Part shown: positions 1 through 7,961 of the stretch, in pieces
Position numbering within the stretch: position 1 is the stretch's first letter
Layout of the letters: each line of letters opens with the position of its first letter
Assembly (NCBI GenBank): GCA_002151545.1
Contig: CP021237.1
Span: 3,968,001 to 4,032,000 of the forward strand
Source: Sphingobacteriaceae bacterium GW460-11-11-14-LB5
GTDB lineage: Bacteria > Bacteroidota > Bacteroidia > Sphingobacteriales > Sphingobacteriaceae
Direction of reading: 5' to 3'
Length of the DNA stretch: 64,000 nucleotides
Program-made: the position numbers and the translations under genes
The notes under the pieces: model-generated
Databases searched by the model: none
What the model saw: only the letters and a program-made list of their open reading frames with translations
Told to the model about the DNA's origin: nothing

Positions 1-931
1 ATTCACCAATTATTCTATCAAAAGATATTTTTTTAAAAAAGTTAAAAAAAAACGGAATGCAAAACGCCACACCTGAAAAATATAAGATCTCTTTAGTGGT
101 AAATGGAAATTTTTTGAGTACCAGGAAATAAAAGTTTGAGGGAAAATAAAAATAAAAACAAGTAAAAGAAATCATTCCAAACAAAAGAACAAGAACAACG
201 TATTTAGGAATCGAATACTTTTGAATTTTTAAATATAGCTGATATGATAAATAGCCTATTAGAAAAAAAATAATTTCTGTAGGAAAAAACCTATAGGACC
301 ATGGATCATTTTCTAAATGCAAAAAATTATAGATAAAAAGCCTTAGAAATAGTGACAAAAATATTAAAATAACTACAACGCCTACACCACGTCTTAATAT
401 GAATGGGGCTACCAAATAGAACGTAAGTTCCAGGCCCAGAGACCATGCTTGAGGAACAAATAGAAAAGTATGGAGTTGTGGGGTAGTTTCCCAAAACTTC
501 GGTGTAAAGTAAAAACTACCATTACCGGGGCTTATCCCCATAAACATCATAATGTCCTGCCCAAAAATGACGAGATGTGTAAAAATAAGATAAGCAAAAG
601 AAATAAAATTAGTCTTGACGGATAGATAGCTTTCGAAAACCGGAAATACCCTCCAATTGGTCGTAAAACCCAAAATAATATAGGCGAAAATAGTTACTAA
701 TAAAATCACCCAATAAACAGGGTAAAGCCGGATAAATCTATTCGAAATAAAAAGCCAAAAGGAATTGTTTACACCAGTATACTTTTCATTCAGTATCATT
801 GACATATAAAAACCTGAAATGATAAAAAAGGACTGCACAGCTACTGGCCCGCCAACAAACTGAAATCCAAAAATAGAACCACAATGAGTAGCGACAACTG
901 AAAGTGCTAACAAAAATCGAATTAACCCCAT
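1..931 (-). CDS. Membrane acyltransferase, family 3 (OafA/YrhL-like), cut by window edge
   Basis: An open frame runs on the minus strand from an ATG at 931 to the window edge without a stop, so about 310 residues are visible and the C-terminus is missing. The protein is very hydrophobic with many membrane segments. The N-terminus has the family's Arg-x10-His pattern (R5, H16), then a GGPVAVQSFFIISGF stretch and an RFIRLYPVYW stretch, all typical of acyltransferase family 3. Known members move acetyl, succinyl or other acyl groups onto sugars of O-antigen, exopolysaccharide or peptidoglycan at the inner membrane; the substrate here cannot be told. The start is chosen because it places the RFLLAL...H helix at the very N-terminus, as in relatives. 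The next gene on this strand ends far away, so it is probably monocistronic. Confidence 0.88.
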   Translation of the reverse strand, partial: MGLIRFLLALSVVATHCGSIFGFQFVGGPVAVQSFFIISGFYMSMILNEKYTGVNNSFWLFISNRFIRLYPVYWVILLVTIFAYIILGFTTNWRVFPVFESYLSVKTNFISFAYLIFTHLVIFGQDIMMFMGISPGNGSFYFTPKFWETTPQLHTFLFVPQAWSLGLELTFYLVAPFILRRGVGVVVILIFLSLFLRLFIYNFLHLENDPWSYRFFPTEIIFFLIGYLSYQLYLKIQKYSIPKYVVLVLLFGMISFTCFYFYFPSNFYFLVLKKFPFTTKEILYFSGVAFCIPFFFNFFKKISFDRIIGE

Positions 932-1084
932 ATTTAGATCTAAAAATAAAACTCAATATGCATCTTAATATTAGCAACAGCAACATTCCTAAATAAAAAA
1001 GCTCTAGCAAATCTAGAGCTTATATTTATTGGTTAATATCAAGTGCTATTTTTGATGAATGAATTTATATCATTCAGCGCTAAG

Positions 1085-1549
1085 TTATTTAGCTACAACT
1101 TCATTAATTGCTTTAAAATCAGGCAAATCATGGGCATCTTCTAAAACTTCTGCATAAGCTATTTTTCCTTCTTCATCGATTACAAAAGCTGCTCTTTTAG
1201 AAACTCCTTTCAATCCGAACACAAATTCATCATAAAATGCACCGTAAGCTGCTGATACTTCTTTGTTAAAATCAGACAGTAAAGGGAACTGGTAACTTTG
1301 CACTTCTTTAAACTTAGCCAAAGAGAACGGAGAATCAACTGAAATGCCGATTACCTGTGCATTTATTCCTTCATAATAACTGAAATTATCACGCATGGTG
1401 CATAATTGCTCGGTACACGTTCCGGTAAAAGCCATCGGGAAAAAATGAATAATTACTTTTTTTCCTTTGAAACCAGAAAGCGAAATTTCCGTCAAGTCAG
1501 AAGTGTATAATTTAAAATCAGGGGCGGTATCGCCAACTTGTAATGCCAT
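1085..1549 (-). CDS. Peroxiredoxin (AhpC/TSA family, BCP/AhpE-like)
   Basis: A 154-residue thiol peroxidase that reduces hydrogen peroxide and organic peroxides in the cytoplasm. The active-site pattern P38-x3-T42-x2-C45 is complete, so C45 is the expected peroxidatic cysteine. A second cysteine at C50 sits five residues later, the place of the resolving cysteine in E. coli BCP, suggesting an atypical two-cysteine mechanism. The FFPMAFTGTC segment resembles the AhpE branch. A later KRAAFVID segment carries the conserved arginine. Full length for the family. The ATG at 1549 begins MALQVGDTAPDF, the usual N-terminus. It lies upstream of nothing obvious and is separated from the RmlD-like gene by a heptad repeat, so it may be transcribed alone. 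Confidence 0.93.
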   Translation of the reverse strand: MALQVGDTAPDFKLYTSDLTEISLSGFKGKKVIIHFFPMAFTGTCTEQLCTMRDNFSYYEGINAQVIGISVDSPFSLAKFKEVQSYQFPLLSDFNKEVSAAYGAFYDEFVFGLKGVSKRAAFVIDEEGKIAYAEVLEDAHDLPDFKAINEVVAK

Positions 1550-1599
1550 TATGTCTTTTTTTATGGGTTAAATATATTGTTAAATTGTTTGATTGCTTT

Positions 1600-1641
1600 G
1601 ACTCTTGACTCAAGACTTTAGACTTTAGACTCAAAACTAAC
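1600..1641. repeat. Heptad tandem repeat (GACTTTA type)
   Basis: Six consecutive 7-base units related to GACTTTA/GACTCAA fill 1600-1641, two of them identical (1614-1620 and 1621-1627). The last unit overlaps the stop codon of the RmlD-like gene. It belongs to the family of 7-base mosaics seen at many other gene ends in this window. Confidence 0.8.
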
Positions 1642-2539
1642 CTTTCATCTGTTGGTCTAAAATTACCAATCCCTCTTCAAAACTATGCGGACGGTAATCT
1701 AAATCTCTAATCGTCTTATCCAAAACAAAACCTGTTCTAATGGGTCGTTTAGCCGCTTGGTTTAAACTTGCAGAACTGATTTCATTAATAAAAGATTGAT
1801 CAAGGCCCCAATAATCGGCAACTTTTCGCACTAAATCTGCAATACTCATGTAATCTTTACCCGACACATGGTAAATTCCACTTACGTTTTTTTCTACAGC
1901 TAACAAGCAGGCTTCTGCTAAATCCTCAGCCAAAGTGGGCATACGCCATTGGTCGTTTACTACATTAATAGGCGATGCTTTTTCTAAAGCCCCTTTGGCC
2001 CAGAGTACAATATTGCTTCGGCTCATATCGCTGGTGATCCCATATACCAATATAGTTCTTAAGATTGCCCAATTTGCTTTTGAGTTTTTCAACAGCTCCT
2101 CTGCCAGTACTTTCGATTCGCCATAGTAACTTACCGGATTAACAGCATCTTCTTCTTTATAAGGCCCATCAGCACCATCAAAAACAAAATCAGTACTTAA
2201 ATGAATCAACTGAATATTTTTTTCTTCACATATTGATATTAATGTTTGAACGGCGTCTACATTTAATTGGTGACAAAGTCCTTTATTAGCCTCGCAGGTA
2301 TCAACATTGGTCATCGCAGCAGTGTGCACAATGGCGTCAGGGCTGTATCTTTCAATAACTTCACTAACCTGAGTAGCATTTAAAATATCCATTTCTGCAT
2401 ATTCATAGCCGTCCTTTACCGGATAGCGGTTTTCGCCTTTTGAAGTGGCTACCAGCTTCGCCCTGTTTTCGGCAAGTACTTTTTCAGTTAATTTCTGCCC
2501 TAAAAGACCGTTGCTGCCTGTTGTTAAAATGGTTTTCAT
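1637..2539 (-). CDS. SDR-family sugar reductase (RmlD-like, dTDP-4-dehydrorhamnose reductase family)
   Basis: A 300-residue extended short-chain dehydrogenase. The NAD(P)-binding GxxGxxG motif is at G8-G11-G14 (TTGSNGLLG). A HTAAMTNVDTCE segment and a later SYYGESK segment supply the Tyr-x3-Lys catalytic pair. Overall layout matches RmlD_sub_bind proteins, which reduce a 4-keto nucleotide sugar, as in the last step of dTDP-rhamnose synthesis. No rmlABC genes are nearby, so the exact substrate is uncertain; other members act on different sugar or polyketide-like substrates. The stop codon is embedded in a heptad repeat. Gene start at 2539 gives the expected MKTILTTGSNG beginning. It is divergent from atpD. 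Confidence 0.85.
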   Translation of the reverse strand: MKTILTTGSNGLLGQKLTEKVLAENRAKLVATSKGENRYPVKDGYEYAEMDILNATQVSEVIERYSPDAIVHTAAMTNVDTCEANKGLCHQLNVDAVQTLISICEEKNIQLIHLSTDFVFDGADGPYKEEDAVNPVSYYGESKVLAEELLKNSKANWAILRTILVYGITSDMSRSNIVLWAKGALEKASPINVVNDQWRMPTLAEDLAEACLLAVEKNVSGIYHVSGKDYMSIADLVRKVADYWGLDQSFINEISSASLNQAAKRPIRTGFVLDKTIRDLDYRPHSFEEGLVILDQQMKG

Positions 2540-2624
2540 ATGCCTTATTTATGGCTCTAAATTATCTATAAAAACCATGTTGAAAAAATTTATAATATAT
2601 ATTTAAAATTAAGTAAGAATAACT

Positions 2625-2632
2625 TAACTTTG
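2625..2632 (+). promoter_or_regulatory. Predicted promoter -7 box upstream of atpD
   Basis: TAACTTTG fits the Bacteroidetes -7 consensus TAnnTTTG, 68 bases before the atpD start. The -33 element is weak (only a TTTA about 19 bases upstream). It would drive atpD-atpC. Confidence 0.5.
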
Positions 2633-2700
2633 CCAACCGAATTGGAGCCCCTGTAAACAGCTTTAATTCATTGACTGTAATAAATTTACTCACAACAGAT

Positions 2701-4203
2701 ATGCCTAACTTAGGAAAAATAGCACAAATTATCGGCCCAGTGGTTGACGTTAGCTTTGCTAATGATGCCCATCTACCTAAAATTTTTGATGCGTTAGAGA
2801 TAACGAAAGAAAATGGACAAAAAATTGTTTTAGAAGTTCAACAGCACTTAGGTGAAGACCGCGTACGTGCGATCTCAATGGACTCTACAGACGGTTTAGT
2901 TCGTGGAATGGACGTAGTTGATACTGGTGCTGCGATTAAAATGCCAGTTGGCGACCAAATTAAAGGTCGTTTATTTAATGTAGTTGGTGAAGCGATTGAC
3001 GGTATCAACACAGTTGATAAAACAGACGGTCGCCCTATCCATGCAACTCCTCCTAAGTTTGAAGATTTATCTACTGAAACTGAGGTGCTTTTTACAGGTA
3101 TCAAAGTAATCGATTTATTAGAGCCTTATGCAAAAGGTGGTAAAATCGGTTTATTCGGTGGTGCTGGAGTAGGTAAAACAGTATTAATTATGGAGTTGGT
3201 TAACAACATCGCTAAAGCTTATGCTGGTTTATCAGTATTCGCAGGTGTTGGTGAGCGTACTCGTGAGGGTAACGATTTACTTCGTGAGTTTATCGAGTCA
3301 GGTGTAATTAACTATGGTGACGAATTCTTACACTCAATGGAAAAAGGTGGATGGGATTTGAAAGCTGTTGATACTGAAAAATTAAAAGAATCTAAAGCAA
3401 CATTGGTTTTCGGTCAAATGAACGAGCCTCCTGGTGCACGTGCACGTGTGGCATTATCAGGATTAACGGTTGCAGAATATTTCCGTGATGGTGATGGCGA
3501 AGGCGCTGGAAAAGACATCCTTTTCTTCGTTGATAACATCTTCCGTTTTACACAGGCAGGTTCTGAGGTATCGGCTCTATTAGGTCGTATGCCATCAGCC
3601 GTGGGTTACCAACCAACATTGGCAACTGAGATGGGTTTAATGCAAGAGCGTATTACTTCAACAAAACGTGGATCAATTACATCAGTACAAGCGGTATATG
3701 TACCAGCGGATGATTTAACTGACCCGGCTCCGGCAACAACTTTTGCCCACTTAGATGCAACTACCGTACTTTCACGTAAAATTGCCGAGTTAGGTATTTA
3801 TCCTGCGGTAGATCCATTAGATTCTACTTCACGTATCCTTTCTCCTGCTGTATTAGGTGATGAGCACTATAACACTGCACAACGTGTTAAAGAAACTTTA
3901 CAACGTTACAAAGAATTACAGGATATCATCGCGATCTTAGGTATGGACGAATTATCTGAAGAAGATAAATTAGTAGTATCAAGAGCACGTCGTGTTCAGC
4001 GTTTCTTATCTCAACCTTTCCACGTTGCGGAGCAATTTACCGGCTTAAAAGGCGTATTGGTTGACATTAAAGATACCATTAAAGGATTTAACATGATCAT
4101 GGATGGTGAAGTTGATGAGTACCCAGAAGCTGCATTTAACTTGGTTGGTAGCATTGAAGATGCGATCGAAAAAGGTAAAAAATTATTAGCAGAAGCGAAC
4201 TAA
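2701..4203 (+). CDS. atpD: F1Fo ATP synthase subunit beta
   Basis: The catalytic beta subunit of F1 ATP synthase, 500 residues. Walker A GGAGVGKT lies at residues 153-160; GERTREGNDL and LSGLTVAEYFRD are the familiar nucleotide-binding and catalytic segments. The open frame extends upstream to a TTG at 2671, but the ATG at 2701 gives the standard start MPNLGKIAQIIGPVVDV and is preferred. It is followed after a 74-base gap, mostly a heptad repeat, by atpC. The other ATP synthase genes (a, c, b, delta, alpha, gamma) are not in the window; separation of atpDC from the rest is usual in Bacteroidetes. Protein acts at the cytoplasmic face of the inner membrane. Confidence 0.98.
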   Translation: MPNLGKIAQIIGPVVDVSFANDAHLPKIFDALEITKENGQKIVLEVQQHLGEDRVRAISMDSTDGLVRGMDVVDTGAAIKMPVGDQIKGRLFNVVGEAIDGINTVDKTDGRPIHATPPKFEDLSTETEVLFTGIKVIDLLEPYAKGGKIGLFGGAGVGKTVLIMELVNNIAKAYAGLSVFAGVGERTREGNDLLREFIESGVINYGDEFLHSMEKGGWDLKAVDTEKLKESKATLVFGQMNEPPGARARVALSGLTVAEYFRDGDGEGAGKDILFFVDNIFRFTQAGSEVSALLGRMPSAVGYQPTLATEMGLMQERITSTKRGSITSVQAVYVPADDLTDPAPATTFAHLDATTVLSRKIAELGIYPAVDPLDSTSRILSPAVLGDEHYNTAQRVKETLQRYKELQDIIAILGMDELSEEDKLVVSRARRVQRFLSQPFHVAEQFTGLKGVLVDIKDTIKGFNMIMDGEVDEYPEAAFNLVGSIEDAIEKGKKLLAEAN

Positions 4204-4208
4204 GAAAC

Positions 4209-4263
4209 GCGTTAAGCATTAAGGGCTAAGCGTTTTAACGCGCTGCGCTCTACGCTCCACGCC
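4209..4263. repeat. Heptad mosaic between atpD and atpC
   Basis: Units of seven bases: three or four related to GCGTTAA, then CGCTGCG, CTCTACG and CTCCACG. The 18 bases CGCTCTACGCTCCACGCC recur exactly inside the ispG coding region (minus strand, around 46495-46515), showing that intergenic and coding copies belong to one family. Confidence 0.7.
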
Positions 4264-4277
4264 AAACGAAAAAAAGA

Positions 4278-4523
4278 ATGAATTTAGAAATATTAACTCC
4301 AGATAAAAAAGTTTTCGAAGGTGAAGTAACAGCAGTTACGGTTCCTGGTACTTTAGGTTCTTTCCAGATTTTAAAAGACCACGCCCCTATCATCTCTACT
4401 TTAGAAGATGGAGAAGTTATTATAAAAGCAAACAAAGCTGATGAGCAACGCTTTTTTATTAAAGGCGGTGTAGTTGAAGCGATCCACAACAAAATTGTGG
4501 TTTTAGCCGAAGGTATCGCTTAA
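4278..4523 (+). CDS. atpC: F1Fo ATP synthase subunit epsilon (short form)
   Basis: An 81-residue epsilon subunit. The sequence MNLEILTPDKKVFEGEVTAV and the later LGSFQILKDHAPIIS match the N-terminal beta-sandwich that contacts gamma and the c ring. The C-terminal two-helix domain of E. coli epsilon (about 50 residues more), which inhibits ATP hydrolysis, is missing. The stop is followed directly by an intrinsic terminator, so the short length is not a sequencing break. Short epsilon subunits are common in Bacteroidetes. It forms an operon with atpD. Confidence 0.95.
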   Translation: MNLEILTPDKKVFEGEVTAVTVPGTLGSFQILKDHAPIISTLEDGEVIIKANKADEQRFFIKGGVVEAIHNKIVVLAEGIA

Positions 4524-4544
4524 GCAAAATAATTAAACATTTAG

Positions 4545-4579
4545 AAAGCCTCCCGATTTAAAAATCTGGGAGGCTTTTT
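4545..4579 (+). terminator. Intrinsic terminator after atpC
   Basis: An inverted repeat of AAAGCCTCCC...GGGAGGCTTT with a single bulged base and a small A/T loop, followed by a T run. It ends the atpD-atpC unit and faces the convergent hydrolase gene that ends at 4590. Confidence 0.88.
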
Positions 4580-4589
4580 GTTTATCTGC

Positions 4590-5540
4590 CTACTTAACAA
4601 ACCCACAAACAGCAGCAGTAAACTCCTTATTCTTTTCATAATAAAGCATATGCGAACCATCTATCTGTACTACTGCCTGGTTCGGAAACCTGTAATTTTT
4701 ATAATAATCCGGGCCAACCGCATGGTCGTCCTTACCCGTTATAATTAAGGTAGCGGTTTTAATCTCGCTGGTCAGTAAAGCATAATTTTTAAAATACTCG
4801 GGATATTTCTGAATTCTTGTATGATCCATTAATGGCATAAAAAGTGTCATTCCAAAATCTGATGTCCGCTTATATGAACTTTCAATGCTATCCATTTTAA
4901 CAATGGTATTTACATCGTTGGCAATATATTTATATCCGAGATGTGCTGCACTCAATTTCTTTCTGACCAAAGCCGCTTGATCCATTAATTTTTTAAAATC
5001 AGTTTCACGAATAGTGGTATCTTTTTTCAATAATTTATAACCAAAAGCTATTTGCTCCTGCAGCTGCCACGGATTCATAAAATGGGCTATTGTATTCGCC
5101 ATGATCATACCAGATAAATGTTCAGGATATTTAAGCGCGTAATTAATGGCCAGGATACCACCAAAAGAATGACTAAGCAGGTACACTTTTTCTACTCCCA
5201 ATTTTAACCGCAGTTCTTCAACATCCTGAACAAGCCGGTCTAAACTATAATTCTTTGCATTTTGCGAGTGACCAGATCCTCTTTGATCGAGATAAACCAT
5301 CGTTAAACATTTTTCGAGCTTGGCGCCACCCATTTTTTCAAAGGAAAGAAAATCCTGACCAGGGCCTCCATGCAAATAGATACAAACCGGCCCCTTGCCC
5401 GATACCTTAACAGATAACTTCACCGTATCAGAAGTTAAAATGGTTTGATTACCCCCCTTAAGATTGGGTGTCGAATCGGTCGAAGAACAACTAACGAATA
5501 ATCCGATTAAAAGAACCGAAAAGATATAAATTATTTTCAT
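4590..5540 (-). CDS. Alpha/beta hydrolase lipoprotein, S33 (prolyl aminopeptidase-like)
   Basis: A 316-residue secreted hydrolase. Residues 1-18 form a lipoprotein signal with lipobox ...GLFVSC and acyl-accepting C18. The HGGPG oxyanion motif is at 57-61, DQRGSGHS at 85-92 and the nucleophile S125 in SHSFGG; Asp near 271 (GKDDH) and His297 (GSHM) complete the triad. HGGPG plus DQRGxGxS is typical of the proline iminopeptidase (peptidase S33) family, which removes N-terminal proline from peptides, although many members hydrolyse esters or amides instead. It is predicted to be lipid-anchored in the periplasm or outer membrane. Convergent with atpC; no operon partner. Confidence 0.88.
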   Translation of the reverse strand: MKIIYIFSVLLIGLFVSCSSTDSTPNLKGGNQTILTSDTVKLSVKVSGKGPVCIYLHGGPGQDFLSFEKMGGAKLEKCLTMVYLDQRGSGHSQNAKNYSLDRLVQDVEELRLKLGVEKVYLLSHSFGGILAINYALKYPEHLSGMIMANTIAHFMNPWQLQEQIAFGYKLLKKDTTIRETDFKKLMDQAALVRKKLSAAHLGYKYIANDVNTIVKMDSIESSYKRTSDFGMTLFMPLMDHTRIQKYPEYFKNYALLTSEIKTATLIITGKDDHAVGPDYYKNYRFPNQAVVQIDGSHMLYYEKNKEFTAAVCGFVK

Positions 5541-5877
5541 CGCGATAGTTTATGCGATTAAATTACGTAACTATTTTCAATAAGTAGTAAATGGGTATAA
5601 CGGTAACTGCGTGCCCATATAAAAGCTTGAATTTTTCCTTACATTTCTACGCCCAAATATTGTCTGAATTTTCAATTTTCAGCGCACTTTTGGTCATTTT
5701 AGGCAGAAAAATAGAAAATTTATAATGCAAGCATAACAAACAGACCGTATACCGTTTTGATATTTAGTCTAAGGCTATCGGCATTAAATAACTAATACAA
5801 CCCTGATTAAGAATAATATTTCGATTATGACTAAATTACAAGAATAATATACTGATTTAACTTTTTTCTGATTTCTC

Positions 5878-5908
5878 TTGCATATTAATGAACCAAAAAC
5901 TAAATTGG
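5878..5908 (+). promoter_or_regulatory. Predicted promoter for the ilvE leader
   Basis: TTG at 5878-5880 and TAAATTGG at 5901-5908 (one mismatch to TAnnTTTG) are 20 bases apart, acceptable Bacteroidetes spacing. Transcription would start near 5915, shortly before the leader-peptide ATG at 5932. Confidence 0.42.
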
Positions 5909-5931
5909 TTTTTATAAACAATAAGATAATA

Positions 5932-6069
5932 ATGACCACTCAGCATAACATCTTTTCTACATATACTACTGCAAAAGCAGCTGGCAATGTAGTGCTGTTA
6001 CCTGTCATTTTACTTAACCTCCTACTCCTAAACATTTTATGGGGTAACAAGCGGACGCAGTTTAAATAG
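5932..6069 (+). CDS. Leader peptide of the ilv/leu attenuator 1 (Leu/Val-rich)
   Basis: A 45-codon reading frame directly upstream of an intrinsic terminator and ilvE. Residues 20-36 are VVLLPVILLNLLLLNIL: 14 of 17 are branched-chain residues (9 Leu, 3 Val, 2 Ile). That is the hallmark of a leader peptide that senses charged tRNA by ribosome stalling. The frame extends upstream (to 5878), but the ATG at 5932 sits just after the predicted promoter and is preferred. The bases GGACGC at 6053-6058, near the end of this frame, are complementary to GCGTCC (6096-6101) in the left arm of the terminator, so a stalled ribosome would leave them free to form an antiterminator, while a ribosome reaching the stop codon would cover them. 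Confidence 0.85.
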   Translation: MTTQHNIFSTYTTAKAAGNVVLLPVILLNLLLLNILWGNKRTQFK

Positions 6070-6092
6070 ATTTTAAAAAACTAAATATACCT

Positions 6093-6126
6093 AAAGCGTC
6101 CCGATACAAACGGGACGCTTTTTTTA
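6093..6126 (+). terminator. Attenuator terminator upstream of ilvE
   Basis: A perfect 11-base stem (6093-6103 with 6111-6121), 7-base loop, GC-rich core, then a run of T. It lies between the leader peptide and ilvE, 20 bases before the ilvE start, so it must be read through for the cluster to be expressed. Its left arm can instead pair with 6053-6058. Confidence 0.9.
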
Positions 6127-6145
6127 AATAACAAAACACAGTATT

Positions 6146-7036
6146 ATGAAATACTATAATTCTAATACGATTATTTACCTTGATGGACAGTTTGAAAAGG
6201 CTGTAAATAGCAGTACTGACCTTTACGGACAGTCGCTACACTACGGTTATGCTGCTTTCGAGGGTATTAGAGCCTATAAAACGCACAACGGCAACCGTAT
6301 TTTCAAAGCTGCCGCACATTTCGACCGCTTAGAGCGTTCTTGCCAGCTGGCAAACATTCCTTTCCCATGGGATAAACAAGAATTAATTGCTGCAACCTAT
6401 AAATTACTTCAGTTGAATAAACTGAAAGATGCTTATATCCGCCCTTTGGTATTTTGCCACCCGAACATGAAATTAAACGAACCGAGTGGAGTTTCGATCT
6501 TAATCTGTGCCTGGGAATGGGATGCATATTCAGGCAACAAATTATTAAAATTAACCGTTTCCGATTACGAAAGACCAAACCCAAAATCAATTCCAATGGA
6601 AGCGAAATTGAGTGGAAACTATGTTAATTCTATTTTAGCTACTACAGCCGCAAATATTAAAGGTTACGATGAAGCTTTGCTTTTAGATATGCATGGCTTT
6701 GTTGCTGAAGCATCCGGAGCCAATATCTTCCTCGAAAAAGACGGAAAATTATTTACACCATCTTTAGGAAACATTTTACCAGGTATTACCCGTGCAACAG
6801 TAAAAGAGCTTTGCACTGTTTTGGATATAGAGTGTATTGAAAAGAAACTAACCATAGAAGATCTTAAAAATGCCGACAGCGCTTTCTTATGCGGAACAGC
6901 AACAGAGATAGCTGGCATTGCCTCAATTGATGATATTGTTTATCGTCCAATATGGAGAGAATCTATCGGTTATACCATACAACGTGCCTATAAAAACCTG
7001 GTATTGGAAAAGGTAAATTATGAAGTGATTATTTAA
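6146..7036 (+). CDS. ilvE: Branched-chain amino acid aminotransferase
   Basis: A 296-residue class IV PLP aminotransferase that makes Val, Leu and Ile from their 2-keto acids using glutamate. N-terminal GQSLHYGYAAFEGIRAY is the family signature; KLSGNYVNS carries the PLP lysine; EASGANIFLEKDG and SAFLCGTATEIAGI are the later PLP/substrate-binding segments. Its position as first structural gene after a Leu/Val-rich attenuator supports the branched-chain rather than D-amino-acid or aminodeoxychorismate assignment. A methyltransferase gene follows after about 100 bases, then a second attenuator before ilvD. Confidence 0.95.
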   Translation: MKYYNSNTIIYLDGQFEKAVNSSTDLYGQSLHYGYAAFEGIRAYKTHNGNRIFKAAAHFDRLERSCQLANIPFPWDKQELIAATYKLLQLNKLKDAYIRPLVFCHPNMKLNEPSGVSILICAWEWDAYSGNKLLKLTVSDYERPNPKSIPMEAKLSGNYVNSILATTAANIKGYDEALLLDMHGFVAEASGANIFLEKDGKLFTPSLGNILPGITRATVKELCTVLDIECIEKKLTIEDLKNADSAFLCGTATEIAGIASIDDIVYRPIWRESIGYTIQRAYKNLVLEKVNYEVII

Positions 7037-7136
7037 AATTGGTTGACAGATTATAGTTAAATGGTTGATAGCCAATTCGGCCATAAACCATGAGTCAAAA
7101 AACCATCAACCAAAAATAAAAAGATCCAAAAAGCAG

Positions 7137-7715
7137 ATGACTGAAGAAATTAATCAACACTTCCCGAAGGCCTACCAGCAAATTAATGGTGCAACAAAAG
7201 CATCAGGATTTGACATGGCATCTGATGTGTTGACCTGCTCTTTACTCAGAACACTTGCAGCCACTAAACCTTCAGGTAAATTTCTGGAGCTTGGAACCGG
7301 AACAGGTTTATCTACTTCGTGGATTTTAGATGGTTTAGATCAAGATAGTACACTTACCTCGATTGATAACGATGCTAAATTTTTAGCCATTGCCAAAACA
7401 TTTCTTGGCAGTGACGATCGTTTAACATTGGTTGATACCGATGGTGCGGAGTGGATCGAAAAGAATAAAGACAAAAAGTTCGATTATATTTTTGCTGATA
7501 CCTGGCATGGAAAATATTTGCTTTTAGATGAGGCGATATCCATGCTTAACACCGGTGGACTTTATATCATTGATGATATGCTGCCTCAATCCAATTGGCC
7601 TGATGGTCATCAGGATAAGGCAATTAAATTGATTAAAGATTTAGAATCCCGTGATGACCTGCAATTAACCAAGCAGGTTTGGGCAACAGGAATTGTAATC
7701 GGCGTAAAAAAATAA
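7137..7715 (+). CDS. Class I SAM-dependent methyltransferase (O-methyltransferase-like)
   Basis: A 192-residue Rossmann-fold methyltransferase. FLELGTGTGLSTSWIL is the SAM-binding motif I, LTSIDNDAKFLAIA motif II, and YIFADTWHGKYLLLDEAI with GGLYIIDDML fits the caffeoyl-CoA O-methyltransferase-like group. The open frame extends upstream to a TTG at 7065, but that part is made of repeat-like spacer sequence; the ATG at 7137 gives MTEEINQHFPKAY and is preferred. It is the only gene between ilvE and the second attenuator; no role in amino acid synthesis is evident. Substrate unknown. Confidence 0.8.
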   Translation: MTEEINQHFPKAYQQINGATKASGFDMASDVLTCSLLRTLAATKPSGKFLELGTGTGLSTSWILDGLDQDSTLTSIDNDAKFLAIAKTFLGSDDRLTLVDTDGAEWIEKNKDKKFDYIFADTWHGKYLLLDEAISMLNTGGLYIIDDMLPQSNWPDGHQDKAIKLIKDLESRDDLQLTKQVWATGIVIGVKK

Positions 7716-7733
7716 ATAAGATTAAAATAGTTC

Positions 7734-7763
7734 TTTGCTTTTTTTAAATAGTTAGTATGTTTG
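7734..7763 (+). promoter_or_regulatory. Predicted promoter for the ilvD leader
   Basis: TTTG at 7734-7737 and TATGTTTG at 7756-7763 match both Bacteroidetes promoter boxes exactly, with an 18-base spacer. Start of transcription is expected near 7770, just ahead of leader peptide 2. Confidence 0.68.
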
Positions 7764-7778
7764 TGATTCATCAAAGAC

Positions 7779-7856
7779 ATGAATATAAACACAAACATTA
7801 TTAGCAACCTAATTATTGTCATTTCTCAAAAGAGAGGTGGAAATCGTTGCGTATAA
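7779..7856 (+). CDS. Leader peptide of the ilv attenuator 2 (Ile-rich)
   Basis: A 25-codon frame between a good promoter and an intrinsic terminator ahead of ilvD. Residues 7-15 read IISNLIIVI and the peptide holds six Ile, two Val and one Leu, so isoleucyl-tRNA is probably the main signal. The codons for Arg-Gly-Gly near its end contain GAGGTGG (7834-7840), which pairs with CCGCCTC (7881-7887) of the terminator left arm (seven pairs, one G-U). This mirrors attenuator 1 and gives a stall/no-stall switch. Confidence 0.82.
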   Translation: MNINTNIISNLIIVISQKRGGNRCV

Positions 7857-7877
7857 TATAAAAAATATACCAAATCG

Positions 7878-7910
7878 AAACCGCCTCCCAAAAAGAGGCG
7901 GTTTTTTTTT
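7878..7910 (+). terminator. Attenuator terminator upstream of ilvD
   Basis: Perfect 10-base stem AAACCGCCTC/GAGGCGGTTT, 7-base loop and nine or more T residues, 52 bases before the ilvD start. A textbook intrinsic terminator placed in a leader. Confidence 0.92.
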
Positions 7911-7961
7911 GCCTCGAAAAGAAATAATTGAAATACAACAGCATACATACACTTTTAAACA

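Noticed and set aside
786..1010. 74-residue minus-strand frame
   Set aside because: It is a shifted frame across the acyltransferase gene start; the real frame begins at 931.
2671..2700. Upstream TTG start for atpD
   Set aside because: The added residues are not like any beta subunit; ATG at 2701 gives the family N-terminus.
5878..5931. Longer version of the leader peptide
   Set aside because: The extra codons overlap the predicted promoter; the ATG at 5932 is better.
7610..7822. Minus-strand 70-residue frame
   Set aside because: Antisense to the methyltransferase end, promoter and leader 2; no protein-like features.
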